From the NCBI GenBank assembly GCA_963691835.1, contig OY829383.1, positions 1,240,001 through 1,304,000 of the forward strand: a stretch of DNA of 64,000 bases. Direction: 5' to 3'. The DNA is from G963691835 sp963691835. GTDB taxonomy: Bacteria > Pseudomonadota > Alphaproteobacteria > Thalassobaculales > Thalassobaculaceae. The notes beneath the pieces were generated by a model that saw only the letters and a list, made by a program, of their open reading frames with translations, searched no databases and was not told the DNA's origin. Positions 31,219-40,378 of the stretch are shown piece after piece (position 1 is the first letter of the stretch; each line of letters starts with the position of its first letter). The position numbers and the translations under genes were made by a program.

Positions 31219-31926
31219 TCAGGCGGCGTTGGAACTCGGCTTCACGCTCGACTCCGGATCCCGCAGAACGTAACCACGTCCCCAGACGGTTTCGATGTAG
31301 TTGCCAGCACCGGTCGCTTTCGAAAGCTTCTTGCGGATCTTGCACACGAAGACGTCGATGATCTTCAACTCAGGCTCATCAATGCCGCCGTAAAGGTGGT
31401 TCAGGAACATCTCCTTGGTAAGGGTGGTGCCCTTTCGGAGGGAGAGAAGCTCCAGAATACCGAACTCTTTGCCGGTGAGATGCACAGACTGGCCGTCGAC
31501 CTCCGCCGAGCGGGTGCTGAGGTTCACCGTCAGGCGGCCGGTCTTGATGACCGAGTCAGAGTGACCTTGGCTGCGGCGGACAATCGCCTGAATACGGGCG
31601 ATCAGCTCGCGACGATCGAAAGGCTTGGTCAGGTAGTCGTCCGCGCCAAAACCGAGGCCCTTGATCTTGTTATCAAGCTCGGCGAGCCCGGAAAGGATCA
31701 GGATCGGGGTCTCCACCCGAGCGGCCCGGAGGCGGCGAAGCACCTCGTAGCCGTCGATATCCGGGAGCATGAGGTCCAGGATGATCATGTCGTAGTCGTA
31801 GAGGCGGCCGATCTCCAAGCCGTCCTCACCGTGATCGGCAAGGTCCACGAAAATCCCTTCGGCCTTAAGCATCAGCTCGATGCTTTGTGCCGTTGAAACA
31901 TCATCCTCGACCAGCAACACCCGCAT
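31219..31926 (-). CDS. ctrA: Cell-cycle response regulator CtrA
   Basis: A 235-residue OmpR-type regulator. The receiver has VEDD near the start and phosphorylated Asp 51 in IILDLMLPDIDGYE; the winged-helix DNA-binding domain includes KEFGILELLSLRKGT, DVFVCKIRKKL and WGRGYVLRD, near-identical to CtrA of other alphaproteobacteria. In this order CtrA mainly drives motility genes. The start at MRVLLVEDD has GGAGGG 8 bases ahead. It is transcribed away from fliI and converges on cheR. Confidence 0.95.
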   Translation of the reverse strand: MRVLLVEDDVSTAQSIELMLKAEGIFVDLADHGEDGLEIGRLYDYDMIILDLMLPDIDGYEVLRRLRAARVETPILILSGLAELDNKIKGLGFGADDYLTKPFDRRELIARIQAIVRRSQGHSDSVIKTGRLTVNLSTRSAEVDGQSVHLTGKEFGILELLSLRKGTTLTKEMFLNHLYGGIDEPELKIIDVFVCKIRKKLSKATGAGNYIETVWGRGYVLRDPESSVKPSSNAA

Positions 31927-32124
31927 TTTACAACCCTCCGATGGCCTTTGCGGCCCGTCCTTATTCAATTGTTAAGATAGGTGGGATTCCTCAAGGAATA
32001 GTTAACAAAACCGGCTCTGCCAGGATCGAATTCGTTACAGTCCCTACAAGGTGCCGTCGGCGAACCGCGAAATTCGTGATATCTTGAACTTTACCAAAGA
32101 AACAAAACCCTTAACGGAGACACG

Positions 32125-33465
32125 ATGGCAACCATGCTGTCGATCACCGCGTCGGAGATCGAAAACATCTCCGAGTTCAGGCTCTACGGCCGGGTGACCG
32201 CGATCCAGGGAATGATGGTCCAGATCGGTGGCGTGGAGCGGGCACTCTCCGTGGGCGACCGGATCCACTTGCAGTCCAGGGCACGTGGCAGGGTCACCTG
32301 TGAAGTGGTTGGCTTCAAAGACGGCCAAGCCCTCGCCATGCCGTTCGGGCCGCTGGAAGGTATTGGTATCGGCAGCCGTGCAGAGATCTCGGATGCGGCC
32401 CCTGTTGTGTATCCACACAACGGCTGGCTGGGGCGGGTCGTCAACGCTATGGGGGAGCCGATCGACGGTAAAGGGGCCCTCGGTGCGGGACCGAAGGCGT
32501 ATCCGATCAAGGCGGGACCGCCGGCGGCGCATCTCAGACAGCGCCTCGGAGGGAAGCTCGACACCGGGGTCCGGGCGATCAACGCGTTCACCTCGATCTG
32601 CCGGGGTCAGCGGATGGGCATCTTCGCCGGTTCCGGCGTGGGCAAATCCGTTCTCCTGTCCATGCTGGCCCGCTACACCGCGTCCGAAGTCAGCGTGATC
32701 GGTCTGATCGGAGAACGCGGGCGCGAGGTTCAGGAGTTCATCCAGGACTATCTCGGAGAGGAAGGTCTTGCCCGGACCGTCGTCGTGGTCGCCACGTCCG
32801 ACGAAGCGCCGATGATGCGGCGACAGGCCGCTCAGATGACCCTCGCCATCGCGGAATACTTCCGGGACGAGGAAAAGACAGTGATGTGCATGATGGACAG
32901 CGTCACCCGCTTCGCCATGGCACAGCGGGAGATCGGCCTCGCGACCGGCGAGCCTCCGGCGTCCAAAGGATACACGCCGACGGTTTTCGCGGAACTTCCC
33001 CGCTTGCTGGAGCGGGCGGGCCCCGGGACCGGCCAGGGCACCATCACCGGCATTTTCACAGTGCTGGTGGAAGGCGACGACCACAACGAACCCATCGCCG
33101 ACGCGGTGCGCGGCATCATCGACGGTCATATCGTCATGGAACGGGAGATCGCGGACCGGGGCCGCTATCCCGCGATCAATATCCTCCGCTCCATCAGCCG
33201 GATGATGCCCGACTGCAATACGGAAGATGAGAACCGGGTGGTCCGCAAAGCCCGGGCGCTTCTGGCAGCCTATGACAACATGGCGGACATGATCCGGCTC
33301 GGGGCCTACCGGAAAGGCAGCGATCCGGAGGTGGACGAGGCCATCCGCTACCAACCCTCTCTCGAGACGTTCCTGAACCAGGACAAGAATGAGCGCTCAT
33401 CCCTGGAAGAGTGCTATGAGACGCTTGATGGCATTCTGGGCATCATCGACGACGATCAACAGTAG
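32125..33465 (+). CDS. fliI: Flagellar export ATPase FliI
   Basis: A 446-residue F1-beta-like ATPase that powers export of flagellar proteins. The Walker A is GIFAGSGVGKSVLLSML, the catalytic Glu is in GLIGERGREVQEF, and the Walker B Asp in VMCMMDSVTRFA. Length and end-to-end pattern are normal. fliJ follows after 36 bases. It is divergent from ctrA, with a gap that carries no perfect CtrA site. Confidence 0.96.
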   Translation: MATMLSITASEIENISEFRLYGRVTAIQGMMVQIGGVERALSVGDRIHLQSRARGRVTCEVVGFKDGQALAMPFGPLEGIGIGSRAEISDAAPVVYPHNGWLGRVVNAMGEPIDGKGALGAGPKAYPIKAGPPAAHLRQRLGGKLDTGVRAINAFTSICRGQRMGIFAGSGVGKSVLLSMLARYTASEVSVIGLIGERGREVQEFIQDYLGEEGLARTVVVVATSDEAPMMRRQAAQMTLAIAEYFRDEEKTVMCMMDSVTRFAMAQREIGLATGEPPASKGYTPTVFAELPRLLERAGPGTGQGTITGIFTVLVEGDDHNEPIADAVRGIIDGHIVMEREIADRGRYPAINILRSISRMMPDCNTEDENRVVRKARALLAAYDNMADMIRLGAYRKGSDPEVDEAIRYQPSLETFLNQDKNERSSLEECYETLDGILGIIDDDQQ

Positions 33466-33501
33466 CCTTTCAGGACACCATGGCTGCCGGGTTAGGGACG
33501 C

Positions 33502-33921
33502 ATGAGCAAGTTCGACCAGTTGATCCGTCTCAGGGACTGGGAGCTCGATGAGAAGAGGCGCCATCTCGGCCAGCTCCGGGCGGAACTGGAAGCGATTGAG
33601 GGTCAGCGCCAGTCGCTGCTCGACCGGATCGAGCAGGAGAAGGCAGCGGCTCAGAAGGACTATGCAGGCGGTATCACCCTTGCCGCGTACCTAGGCGTGT
33701 CCAAAACGAAGCTGAAACAGATCGACGAACAGATCACGGCCCACAAGGCCCTGGTGGAGGAGGCGCTTGTTGTGGTTTCCGACGCCTTTGCCGAGGTCAA
33801 GAAGGTCGAGGCGGCGCGCGAACTGGAACAGGAGCGGGAGCGGGTTCGTCTTGGGCGGATCGAACAGGCTGAGCTCGACGAAATGGCCCAACAGATGGTT
33901 CGGCGCCGGCAGGAACCGTAA
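33502..33921 (+). CDS. fliJ: Flagellar export protein FliJ
   Basis: A 139-residue, almost entirely coiled-coil protein (LRAELEAIEGQRQSLLDRIE; AREL-E-Q-E-R-E-R pattern), the size and position expected for FliJ, the stalk-like partner of FliI. Sequence identity in this family is low, so the call rests on position after fliI, length and heptad pattern. Confidence 0.88.
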   Translation: MSKFDQLIRLRDWELDEKRRHLGQLRAELEAIEGQRQSLLDRIEQEKAAAQKDYAGGITLAAYLGVSKTKLKQIDEQITAHKALVEEALVVVSDAFAEVKKVEAARELEQERERVRLGRIEQAELDEMAQQMVRRRQEP

Positions 33922-34012
33922 ATTCCCGGGATGTGGAACGTGCCCTGCTGGCAATCCGCGCTGGGGGCTGTAGGCTCCGAGCCGCATCCAACAGGATTTC
34001 TCGGAGTACCCT

Positions 34013-35074
34013 ATGTCGAAGATGAAGATCGCGGTGATCCCAGGTGATGGGATCGGCTGGGAGGTCATCCCCGAAGGCATCAAAGTGCTTGAGGCCGTCG
34101 GCGCCAAGCACGGCCTCGAATACGACTTTACGGAATTCGACTGGGGATGCGACCGCTACGTCAAGACGGGCGCCTTCGTCCCGGACGATGGTTTCGATCA
34201 CCTGGCGACTTTCGATTCCATTTTCCTGGGCGCCGTCGGCTTCCCGACCGTTCCGGATCACGTCTCGCTCTGGGGACTTCTCATCCCGATCCGGCGGAAG
34301 ATGCAGCAGTACATCAACCTCCGCCCGATCCGGATGATGAAGGGAATGACCTGCCCTCTCGCCGGCCGCGGTCCCGAGGACATCGATTTTTGGGTCGTGC
34401 GGGAGAATTGCGAGGGTGAATACTCGGAGATCGGCGGCCGTTTGCATGAGGGAACGCCCTATGAGCAGGCGGTACAGCAGACGGTTTTGACCCGGATGGG
34501 CACAGACCGGGTCATGCGGTACGCCTTCGATCTTTGCCAGCGCGTCGGGAAGAAGAAGGTGACGTCCGCCACCAAGTCGAACGGCATCATCCACACCATG
34601 CCGTACTGGGACGAGCGCTTCAAAGCGATCGCGGCGGAGTACCCAGACGTCGATACGGACGCCTTCCACATCGATATTCTGACGGCGCACTTCGTCCTGC
34701 ACCCGGACTGGTTCGACGTGGTGGTCGGCTCCAATCTGTTCGGCGACATCCTGTCCGATCTCGGCCCGGCCGTCGCGGGTTCGATCGGCATCGCGCCGTC
34801 CGCGAATATCAATCCTGAGGGGGAATTTCCCTCCATGTTCGAGCCGGTACACGGGTCCGCCCCGGACATCGCAGGCAAGGGTATCGCGAACCCGATCGGC
34901 CAGATCTGGTCGGGTGCGATGATGCTGGAACATATGGGGCATCAGGCAGCCGCGGACTCCATCGTGACCGCAATTGAAGAAGTCTTGGACGGGGGTGGCC
35001 CAAAGACCCCGGATCTGGGCGGGCAGGCCTCCACCAAAGACCTGGGCGAAGCAATCGCCGCACAGATCCGCTGA
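34013..35074 (+). CDS. Tartrate/D-malate dehydrogenase-like enzyme of the isopropylmalate dehydrogenase family
   Basis: A 353-residue NAD-dependent beta-decarboxylating dehydrogenase. It has the family start (IAVIPGDGIGWEVIPEG), substrate-binding Arg region (YINLRPIRMMKGM), catalytic Tyr segment (RENCEGEYSEIGG), Lys segment (SATKSNGI) and metal Asp segments (DILTAHFV; GSNLFGDILSDLGP). The GEYSEIGG and MTCP features fit tartrate dehydrogenase/decarboxylase or D-malate dehydrogenase rather than LeuB. A MaoC-like hydratase gene follows after 13 bases. The exact hydroxyacid substrate is not settled. Confidence 0.87.
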   Translation: MSKMKIAVIPGDGIGWEVIPEGIKVLEAVGAKHGLEYDFTEFDWGCDRYVKTGAFVPDDGFDHLATFDSIFLGAVGFPTVPDHVSLWGLLIPIRRKMQQYINLRPIRMMKGMTCPLAGRGPEDIDFWVVRENCEGEYSEIGGRLHEGTPYEQAVQQTVLTRMGTDRVMRYAFDLCQRVGKKKVTSATKSNGIIHTMPYWDERFKAIAAEYPDVDTDAFHIDILTAHFVLHPDWFDVVVGSNLFGDILSDLGPAVAGSIGIAPSANINPEGEFPSMFEPVHGSAPDIAGKGIANPIGQIWSGAMMLEHMGHQAAADSIVTAIEEVLDGGGPKTPDLGGQASTKDLGEAIAAQIR

Positions 35075-35087
35075 GCAAGGTGACGGC

Positions 35088-35543
35088 ATGCACCCCCCGC
35101 TCTATTTCGAGGATTTCGAGGTCGGACAGCTCTACGACAGTCAATCCAAGACACTGACCGAGTCGGAGATCATCGACTTCGCCTGGCAGTATGATCCGCA
35201 GCCGTTTCACATCTCAACGGAGGGGGCGAAGGACACGCCTTTCGGCGGTGTGATCGCAAGCGGGTTCCAGACGCTCGCAGTGACCTTCCGGCTTCTATGG
35301 CAGGCGAACGGACTACAGGCTACGGGGATTGGCGCGGGCGGCCTGGATTATGTCCGCTGGCACAAGCCCGTACGGCCCGGCGACACCATCCGGGCCACGT
35401 GGGAGGTCATGTCGGTTCGCGCCTCGGGCTCGAAGCCCGGGATCGGCTATGTCGGCCTCAAGGCACGGACCTTCAATCAGAATGATGAGGAGGTGATGAC
35501 GCTGGAGGCGACCAACATCGTCCGGTGCCGCCCCGAGCCTTGA
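35088..35543 (+). CDS. MaoC-like dehydratase
   Basis: A 151-residue hot-dog fold protein of the MaoC family, which hydrates enoyl-CoA or dehydrates hydroxyacyl-CoA. Catalytic Asp and His lie in YDPQPFHIS and the glycine-rich GVIASGFQTLAV follows. The start at 35088 is given by MHPPLYFEDFEVGQ, the usual family N-terminus; the frame is open further upstream but inside the dehydrogenase gene. It probably forms an operon with that gene. It converges with the aquaporin gene, 6 bases away. Confidence 0.88.
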   Translation: MHPPLYFEDFEVGQLYDSQSKTLTESEIIDFAWQYDPQPFHISTEGAKDTPFGGVIASGFQTLAVTFRLLWQANGLQATGIGAGGLDYVRWHKPVRPGDTIRATWEVMSVRASGSKPGIGYVGLKARTFNQNDEEVMTLEATNIVRCRPEP

Positions 35544-35549
35544 GCGGCG

Positions 35550-36230
35550 TCAATCCTTGGGCTTTGCCTTCAGGAACCATTGCCAGATGTACAGCGCAGC
35601 CGCAGCGCCCACCAATTGCGCGACAATGAACATCGGCGCGTCCACCGGCTGAATGCCGGAGAACGTGTCGGTCAGCGTACGGCCGATGGTCACCGCCGGA
35701 TTGGCGAAACTGGTCGACGCCGTGAACCAATACCCCGCCGTGATGTAGAGGCCGACCCCTGTCGCGACAGCATCCGGTCGGAAGCGGATGCATCCCAGAA
35801 TTGTCGAGACCAGTCCAAACGTGGCAACCGCTTCCGCGAACCATTGGGACGGCCCTGTCCGTACTTTCATGGAAGGGTCGACCAGCGGCAGCTCAAACAT
35901 TGCGTGGGCAACGAGAGTCCCTGCGATCGCACCCAGGATCTGAAACACCACGAACTGTGCCGCTTCGTTGGTGTCGATGTCACCGCGGAGACGAAACATC
36001 ATCGTGACCGCCGGGTTGAAGTGCGCCCCTGATATCGGACCGAAGATCGTGATCAGCACGTACAAGATCGCGCCCGTGGCGATCGTGTTTCCAAGCAAAG
36101 CGACCGCGTCGTTACCGCCGGCCAAAGCGTCGGCCATGATGCCGGAGCCGACCACGGTCGCGACCAGAGCGCAGGTCCCCAGCGCCTCTGCAGCAAGGCG
36201 GCGGGACCGATAGAACTTTTGAGTACTCAA
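35550..36230 (-). CDS. Aquaporin-family channel, AqpS-like
   Basis: A 226-residue MIP-family channel with six membrane segments and both signature loops (HFNPAVT, about residue 71; FANPAVT, about residue 176). It overlaps the arsC-like gene by 4 bases. In rhizobia the AqpS channel in ars operons lets arsenite leave after ArsC reduces arsenate, so arsenic resistance is the likely role. An ArsR gene is not seen next to it. Confidence 0.9.
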   Translation of the reverse strand: MSTQKFYRSRRLAAEALGTCALVATVVGSGIMADALAGGNDAVALLGNTIATGAILYVLITIFGPISGAHFNPAVTMMFRLRGDIDTNEAAQFVVFQILGAIAGTLVAHAMFELPLVDPSMKVRTGPSQWFAEAVATFGLVSTILGCIRFRPDAVATGVGLYITAGYWFTASTSFANPAVTIGRTLTDTFSGIQPVDAPMFIVAQLVGAAAALYIWQWFLKAKPKD

Positions 36231-36745
36231 GAGCTAGAGTCACCGATTTTGTCGAGCTGCCTCTGAAGCGCCAGCTTGTCCAACGACCGCATCGGCAGAT
36301 TTGTGAAGATGTCGATGCGGTTATGCAACATACGAAAGGCCTCGGCAAACGCTTGCCGCTTCTCGGCCTCCCTACCCTCGACAGCGGCCGGGTCGGGTAC
36401 ACCCCAGTGGGCCGTCATCGGCTGCCCCGGCCAGACAGGGCAAACCTCATTCGCGGCGTTGTCACAAACGGTGAACACAAAATCCATTCTCGGCGCGTCC
36501 GGCAACGCGAACTCTTCCCAGTCTTTGGACCGGAACGAATCGGTGATGTAGTTCTGGTTGCGCAAATGATCGATGGCGTAGGGGTGAACCTACCCTTTGG
36601 GGTGAGAGCCCGCCGAGTAACCTCTGAAGCGACCCATTCCCAACCTGTTCATGACCGCCTCCGCTAGAATGCTGCGCGCAGAGTTCCCGGTACAAAGGAA
36701 CAGAACGTTCAAGATCTCCCGTTGATCTGCCGAGTCCGTCGCCAT
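36227..36745 (-). pseudogene. arsC-like arsenate reductase broken by an in-frame amber codon
   Basis: Read from ATG at 36745, the frame gives a low-molecular-weight phosphatase-type arsenate reductase: VLFLCTGNSARSILAEA holds the C-x5-R loop. At codon 52 (36592-36590) the frame meets TAG, where relatives usually read Glu in SAGSHPKGEVHP. The same frame then continues without shift (VHPYAIDHLRNQNYITDSFRSKDWEEF, VCDNAANEVCPVWPGQPMTAHWG) to a stop overlapping the aquaporin start. A single G-to-T change explains it. The gene is either inactive or read through by a suppressor; a restart at TTG 36565 would lack the catalytic loop. The full length would be 171 residues plus the stop. Confidence 0.87.
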
Positions 36746-37083
36746 CGTGTGCCCCTGATTTTGCCGCACCTCAACGGTGCCGAATGGGCGTTATCAGATG
36801 TGCGCGGCAGTGGGATGACAGGTAGGTGAATGAAAAATGGATGAAGCGTTACATTTTTTCGTCTCTTCCTGTATTTCGCGAATCATTCCCCCCAGAATTA
36901 AGGAAAGCGACCCCCTGATAGGGTGGCATGCCCATTCGTTGCGGGACGAACATACTCATTAATAAGGATAATTAACCTCTCTTAACTATCAGGTTGATTC
37001 GCGCCGCGAATCGCACAACATCTTGAGAGGTGAGAGGGTGCAACAGGTTCGATCGGAAACTATGAACGTCGGTTAGGCTTTTG
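36746..37083. other. Intergenic region with a 17-base palindrome
   Basis: No gene. It contains GATTCGCGCCGCGAATC at 36996-37012, a perfect palindrome around a central base, and an earlier half-site CGCGAATC near 36876. Several TTAA words lie at 36959-36985, but their spacings (9 and 6) do not match a CtrA box. It must hold the promoter of the small secreted protein that follows. Confidence 0.55.
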
Positions 37084-37467
37084 ATGTACAAAGCACTCCT
37101 GAATCTTCATCTCCGCCGACGTCTGCTGTTGGCCGGCATTGCCCTATCAGGCTTCCTCTTAGTTGATTTGGCGCCCGCACAAGCTATGCCTCTGGAAATG
37201 AGGCAGGAAATTTTTCAACTCGCAGACGCCGCAGGCGTTTTGTCCTCCAGATCCTGCCGGGATAGCGAACTCGCCGATCTCGCGGTGATCACCATTGCGC
37301 GGATCCTGAACGAGGCACAGCGGCGTAAACATCTGTCGACAGATCAACGGAACACCTATCAGACGCGAAGCGTTGTGCCGAAGATCCGGAAAGTCCGGCA
37401 AGGTCTTCACACCAGCCTCGCCTGCCGGGATGCGAAGCGCCTGGTAAGCGAAATCCGCAGCCGCTAA
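37084..37467 (+). CDS. Small exported protein of unknown function
   Basis: A 127-residue protein with an N-terminal arginine-rich segment and a hydrophobic signal region (RRLLLAGIALSGFLLVDLAP) likely cut near AQA, leaving a mature helical domain of about 95 residues with two cysteines (SCRDSE and LACRD) that could form a disulfide. The ATG at 37084 follows a TTG codon. I recognise no family. It has a private promoter region with a palindrome upstream. Confidence 0.65.
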   Translation: MYKALLNLHLRRRLLLAGIALSGFLLVDLAPAQAMPLEMRQEIFQLADAAGVLSSRSCRDSELADLAVITIARILNEAQRRKHLSTDQRNTYQTRSVVPKIRKVRQGLHTSLACRDAKRLVSEIRSR

Positions 37468-37477
37468 TCACACCTAG

Positions 37478-38437
37478 TCAGCTTGACCGCAGGCCGTCGG
37501 TACCGGCACCGCAAACAATTGCCGAAACCACCCCACCTTCGGGAACAAGTCCCTCAGCAAGCGCGGCGACGCTTGCCGCTCCGCTCAACTCCGCGGCAAC
37601 CCCGCATTCACGCCACAGCCACCCTGCGGCCTCCCGCATGGCCTGATCCGAAACCAGTACAATCTCATCCACGGACTCAGTGATCAGTGAGACGTTGAGC
37701 GCATCCGACCTTCTTGGCGCCAGCGTTCCGGCCTCCGTTTCGATGCGGTCCAGCGTGACGACACGGCCGGCACGACGGCTCTCCAGATGGGTCGGTGCGC
37801 CCGTCGGCTCTACACCGATGACCCGGATGGAGGGTTTGAGAAGTTTTGCCGCAGTCGCGACGCCAGCGATCAATCCGCCGCCGCCAATGGCAACCACAAG
37901 CGTATCGATCTCCGGCATAGCCGACAGGACTTCCAACGCGATCGTCCCTTGACCCGCAATCACCCGGGTATCGGCAAATGGGTGGATATAGGTCATGCCG
38001 TCGGCTTCGGCCCGGGCCAGGGCTGCCGCGTTTGCGTCATCCCAGACCGCTCCCTCGACGATGACGTCGGCGCCCAGCTTGCCGATTGCCTCCCGCTTTT
38101 TCTCCGGTGTGGAGGACGGGACAAAAATCAGGGCGGGCACGCCCGCATTCATCGCGGCATAAGCGACCCCCAAGCCATGGTTGCCCCCCGACGCCGTGAT
38201 CAATCCTCGCGCCCGCTCCTGGTCCGTCAAAACGGCCGCGGTGTTGGAGGCGCCCCGAACCTTGAAGGATCCGGTCGGCTGCAGGTTCTCAAGCTTCAAG
38301 AAAAGAGACCGCGCCCCACCGGGCGAGTCCATGACCGGCTCTACATCCAGGAGGGGTGTCTTTCTCACACGGCCCTCAATCCGTGCCGCGGCGGCCTGGA
38401 ACGCCGAAAGTGGAAGCGGCTCCTGGACAATGGTCAT
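37478..38437 (-). CDS. Threonine/serine dehydratase-like PLP enzyme
   Basis: A 319-residue fold-type II PLP enzyme. The PLP lysine is Lys 59 in TGSFKVRGA, the phosphate loop is SGGNHGLG, and the glycine loop is GGGGLIAG. It lacks a C-terminal ACT regulatory domain, so it is the short catabolic type acting on threonine, serine or a hydroxylated amino acid. It overlaps the SDR gene by 4 bases (38434-38437), so both are in one operon; a related pairing occurs in hydroxyectoine or 3-hydroxy amino-acid catabolism, but nothing here fixes the substrate. Confidence 0.88.
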   Translation of the reverse strand: MTIVQEPLPLSAFQAAAARIEGRVRKTPLLDVEPVMDSPGGARSLFLKLENLQPTGSFKVRGASNTAAVLTDQERARGLITASGGNHGLGVAYAAMNAGVPALIFVPSSTPEKKREAIGKLGADVIVEGAVWDDANAAALARAEADGMTYIHPFADTRVIAGQGTIALEVLSAMPEIDTLVVAIGGGGLIAGVATAAKLLKPSIRVIGVEPTGAPTHLESRRAGRVVTLDRIETEAGTLAPRRSDALNVSLITESVDEIVLVSDQAMREAAGWLWRECGVAAELSGAASVAALAEGLVPEGGVVSAIVCGAGTDGLRSS

Positions 38438-39174
38438 CCCAGGATTCCTCCATCGATCACGAAGGCCTGTCCCGTTGTGTAAGCGCTCTCGTCGGATGCC
38501 AGGTGAAGCACCAGGGACGAGATTTCCTCTGCCGTTCCAAGCCGCCCCAAAGGCTGCCGCGCGATGAAGTCCTTCCGGGCCTGTTCCGGATCATCGAACG
38601 CATCGATCCGCGCATCCAGCGAGGGCGATTGGACGGTACCCGGGCACACCGCGTTGCATCGGATGCCGCGCGTCATGTAGTCGGCGGATACCGACTTCGT
38701 CAGGCCGATGACGGCTGCCTTGCTCGCACCATAAACAGCCCGGTTTGGCAGTCCCTTGAGGCTGGAACACACACTGGACATGTTGATGATGGAGCCGCCC
38801 CCCGCCTCCAGCATCGCGGGCAGGAAGGCGCGGATCATCCTATACTGCGCCTTGACGTTCAGCGCGAAGGAGAAGTCCCACGCTTCCTCGTCACACTCGA
38901 GCAGCGCCCCGTGGTGAACAAATCCCGCACAATTGAACAGAACGTCGACAGCGCCGATCTCCTGGGCCGCCCTCTCGATCGACTCAGGTGCGAGCACATC
39001 CAGCAGATGGGTTTCGATGTTCGGATCGCGGGGAAACGCCCCCAGCGCCGCCATGTTCACATCCGTCGCAACAACCCGCGCACCCTCTGCCGCGAAGGCG
39101 AGTGCGGTCGCCTTACCGATACCCTGCGCCGCCGCCGTGATCAGACACGTTTTTCCGTCAAGCCGTCCCGCCAT
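38434..39174 (-). CDS. Short-chain dehydrogenase/reductase
   Basis: A 246-residue classical SDR. The NAD(P) loop is TAAAQGIGKA, an Asp after the second strand (VVATDVN) suggests NAD, and the catalytic Ser and YxxxK are in SSVCSS and YGASK. The sequence resembles the cytosolic 3-hydroxybutyrate/2-keto-3-deoxy-sugar dehydrogenase group. Its gene is the first of an operon with the PLP dehydratase. Confidence 0.88.
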   Translation of the reverse strand: MAGRLDGKTCLITAAAQGIGKATALAFAAEGARVVATDVNMAALGAFPRDPNIETHLLDVLAPESIERAAQEIGAVDVLFNCAGFVHHGALLECDEEAWDFSFALNVKAQYRMIRAFLPAMLEAGGGSIINMSSVCSSLKGLPNRAVYGASKAAVIGLTKSVSADYMTRGIRCNAVCPGTVQSPSLDARIDAFDDPEQARKDFIARQPLGRLGTAEEISSLVLHLASDESAYTTGQAFVIDGGILG

Positions 39175-39313
39175 GTCTCTCCCTCCAGATCGTTACGGAC
39201 TTCAGTAGTGGGTCCGTCGCAGGGATGGAAGGGCCCGCATGCGGTGAGCGCGTTTTCGTAAACCTGACTCTCCGCTAACCTGCATGTCACGATCCATCAC
39301 CCTGGGGCATGAG

Positions 39314-40378
39314 ATGACCGCAGCCCAGCCCATTTCCGGCCCGTGCGTCTGGACGGGCGAGACCTTGGAGAACGACGCAACTTGGTGCCGGGCTTGGCCT
39401 CAAGGCGCCGTCAATGAGATCGACCGCGCATGGCGGCGTGTATCTGAACTGGGCTTGCGGGCACCGGACTTCCACGTGGATGCCTTCCCGTTACCCTCGC
39501 TGGCCGGATTCTTCGACAGTATCCGATCGGAGTTGGAGGATGGCCGGGGGGTCGTTCGCTTGAAAGGCTTCCCCGTCCGCGACTACGACAATACGGCACT
39601 GCGCTCGATCTTCTGGGGCATCGGCTGCCATCTCGGGACAGCACTCCACCAGACCGCGGCGGGCGAGATCATCGGCGAAGTCAGGGATGAAAGCAGCGAC
39701 GGTGGCAGGGTCCAGATGCAACTGAGCGCCAAGGCTTCAGGTGATCAGGCCGTGCTGGCCTCAAGAGCCCGGGCACGGTCGTCGGGCCCGTTGCGGTTTC
39801 ATACCGACCGGTGTGATGCGATCGCGCTGCTGTGCGTCCAGAACGGCTTGCAGGGCGGCGTCAGCAAACTCGCCAGCATTCCACACATTCACAACGAGAT
39901 CCTTCGCCGGCGCCCCGATCTCCACGCACTCCTATGCCAGGACTATTGGCGATCGAGACCGGAGGATGAAGACGGACCCGGGCAGGAAAAGGTCTTCGCG
40001 CTGCCCATCTTTGGTGTGCGCGACGGCAAGCTGACCAGCCAGTATTCCAGGACATATGTCGAGCAGGCCCAGGAGTTCGAGTTCGTCCCTCGGCTGACGC
40101 CGGATCAGAACGCCGCCTTGGACCTCTTGGCCGACATCGCAGAGGAAAGCTGTCTCAACAGCCCGTTCGAAGAGGGGGACATCCAGCTCTTGAACAACCA
40201 TGTCGTCTACCACGGCCGAACAGCTTATGAGGACGATGCCGCGGCCGGGAAGTCGCGGTTGCTGTTGCGCCTTTGGCTTTCCATGCCGAACAGCCGAGCC
40301 CTGCCGGAGGGTCATGAGATCCTCTGGGGGCGGACAGATCCCGGCGCCGTGCGAGGCGGTGTGGAGCGAACACTATGA
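39314..40378 (+). CDS. TauD/TfdA-like 2-oxoglutarate-dependent oxygenase
   Basis: A 354-residue Fe(II)/2-oxoglutarate oxygenase of the TauD/TfdA superfamily. The iron facial triad is visible as HTD in LRFHTDRCDA and the distal His in NNHVVYHGRTAYED, with the 2-oxoglutarate Arg in RLLLRLWLSMP. The family hydroxylates or desulfonates small acids. The start at 39314 has GGGG six bases ahead; ATG 39284 is in frame upstream. It overlaps the GrpB gene by 4 bases. Confidence 0.87.
   Translation: MTAAQPISGPCVWTGETLENDATWCRAWPQGAVNEIDRAWRRVSELGLRAPDFHVDAFPLPSLAGFFDSIRSELEDGRGVVRLKGFPVRDYDNTALRSIFWGIGCHLGTALHQTAAGEIIGEVRDESSDGGRVQMQLSAKASGDQAVLASRARARSSGPLRFHTDRCDAIALLCVQNGLQGGVSKLASIPHIHNEILRRRPDLHALLCQDYWRSRPEDEDGPGQEKVFALPIFGVRDGKLTSQYSRTYVEQAQEFEFVPRLTPDQNAALDLLADIAEESCLNSPFEEGDIQLLNNHVVYHGRTAYEDDAAAGKSRLLLRLWLSMPNSRALPEGHEILWGRTDPGAVRGGVERTL

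Noticed and set aside
31971..32115. Possible CtrA autoregulation sites between ctrA and fliI
   Set aside because: Only isolated TTAA half-sites are present; none is at 7-base spacing with another.
36959..36985. Several TTAA words that could form CtrA boxes
   Set aside because: The spacings are 9 and 6 bases, not the 7 needed for a full site.
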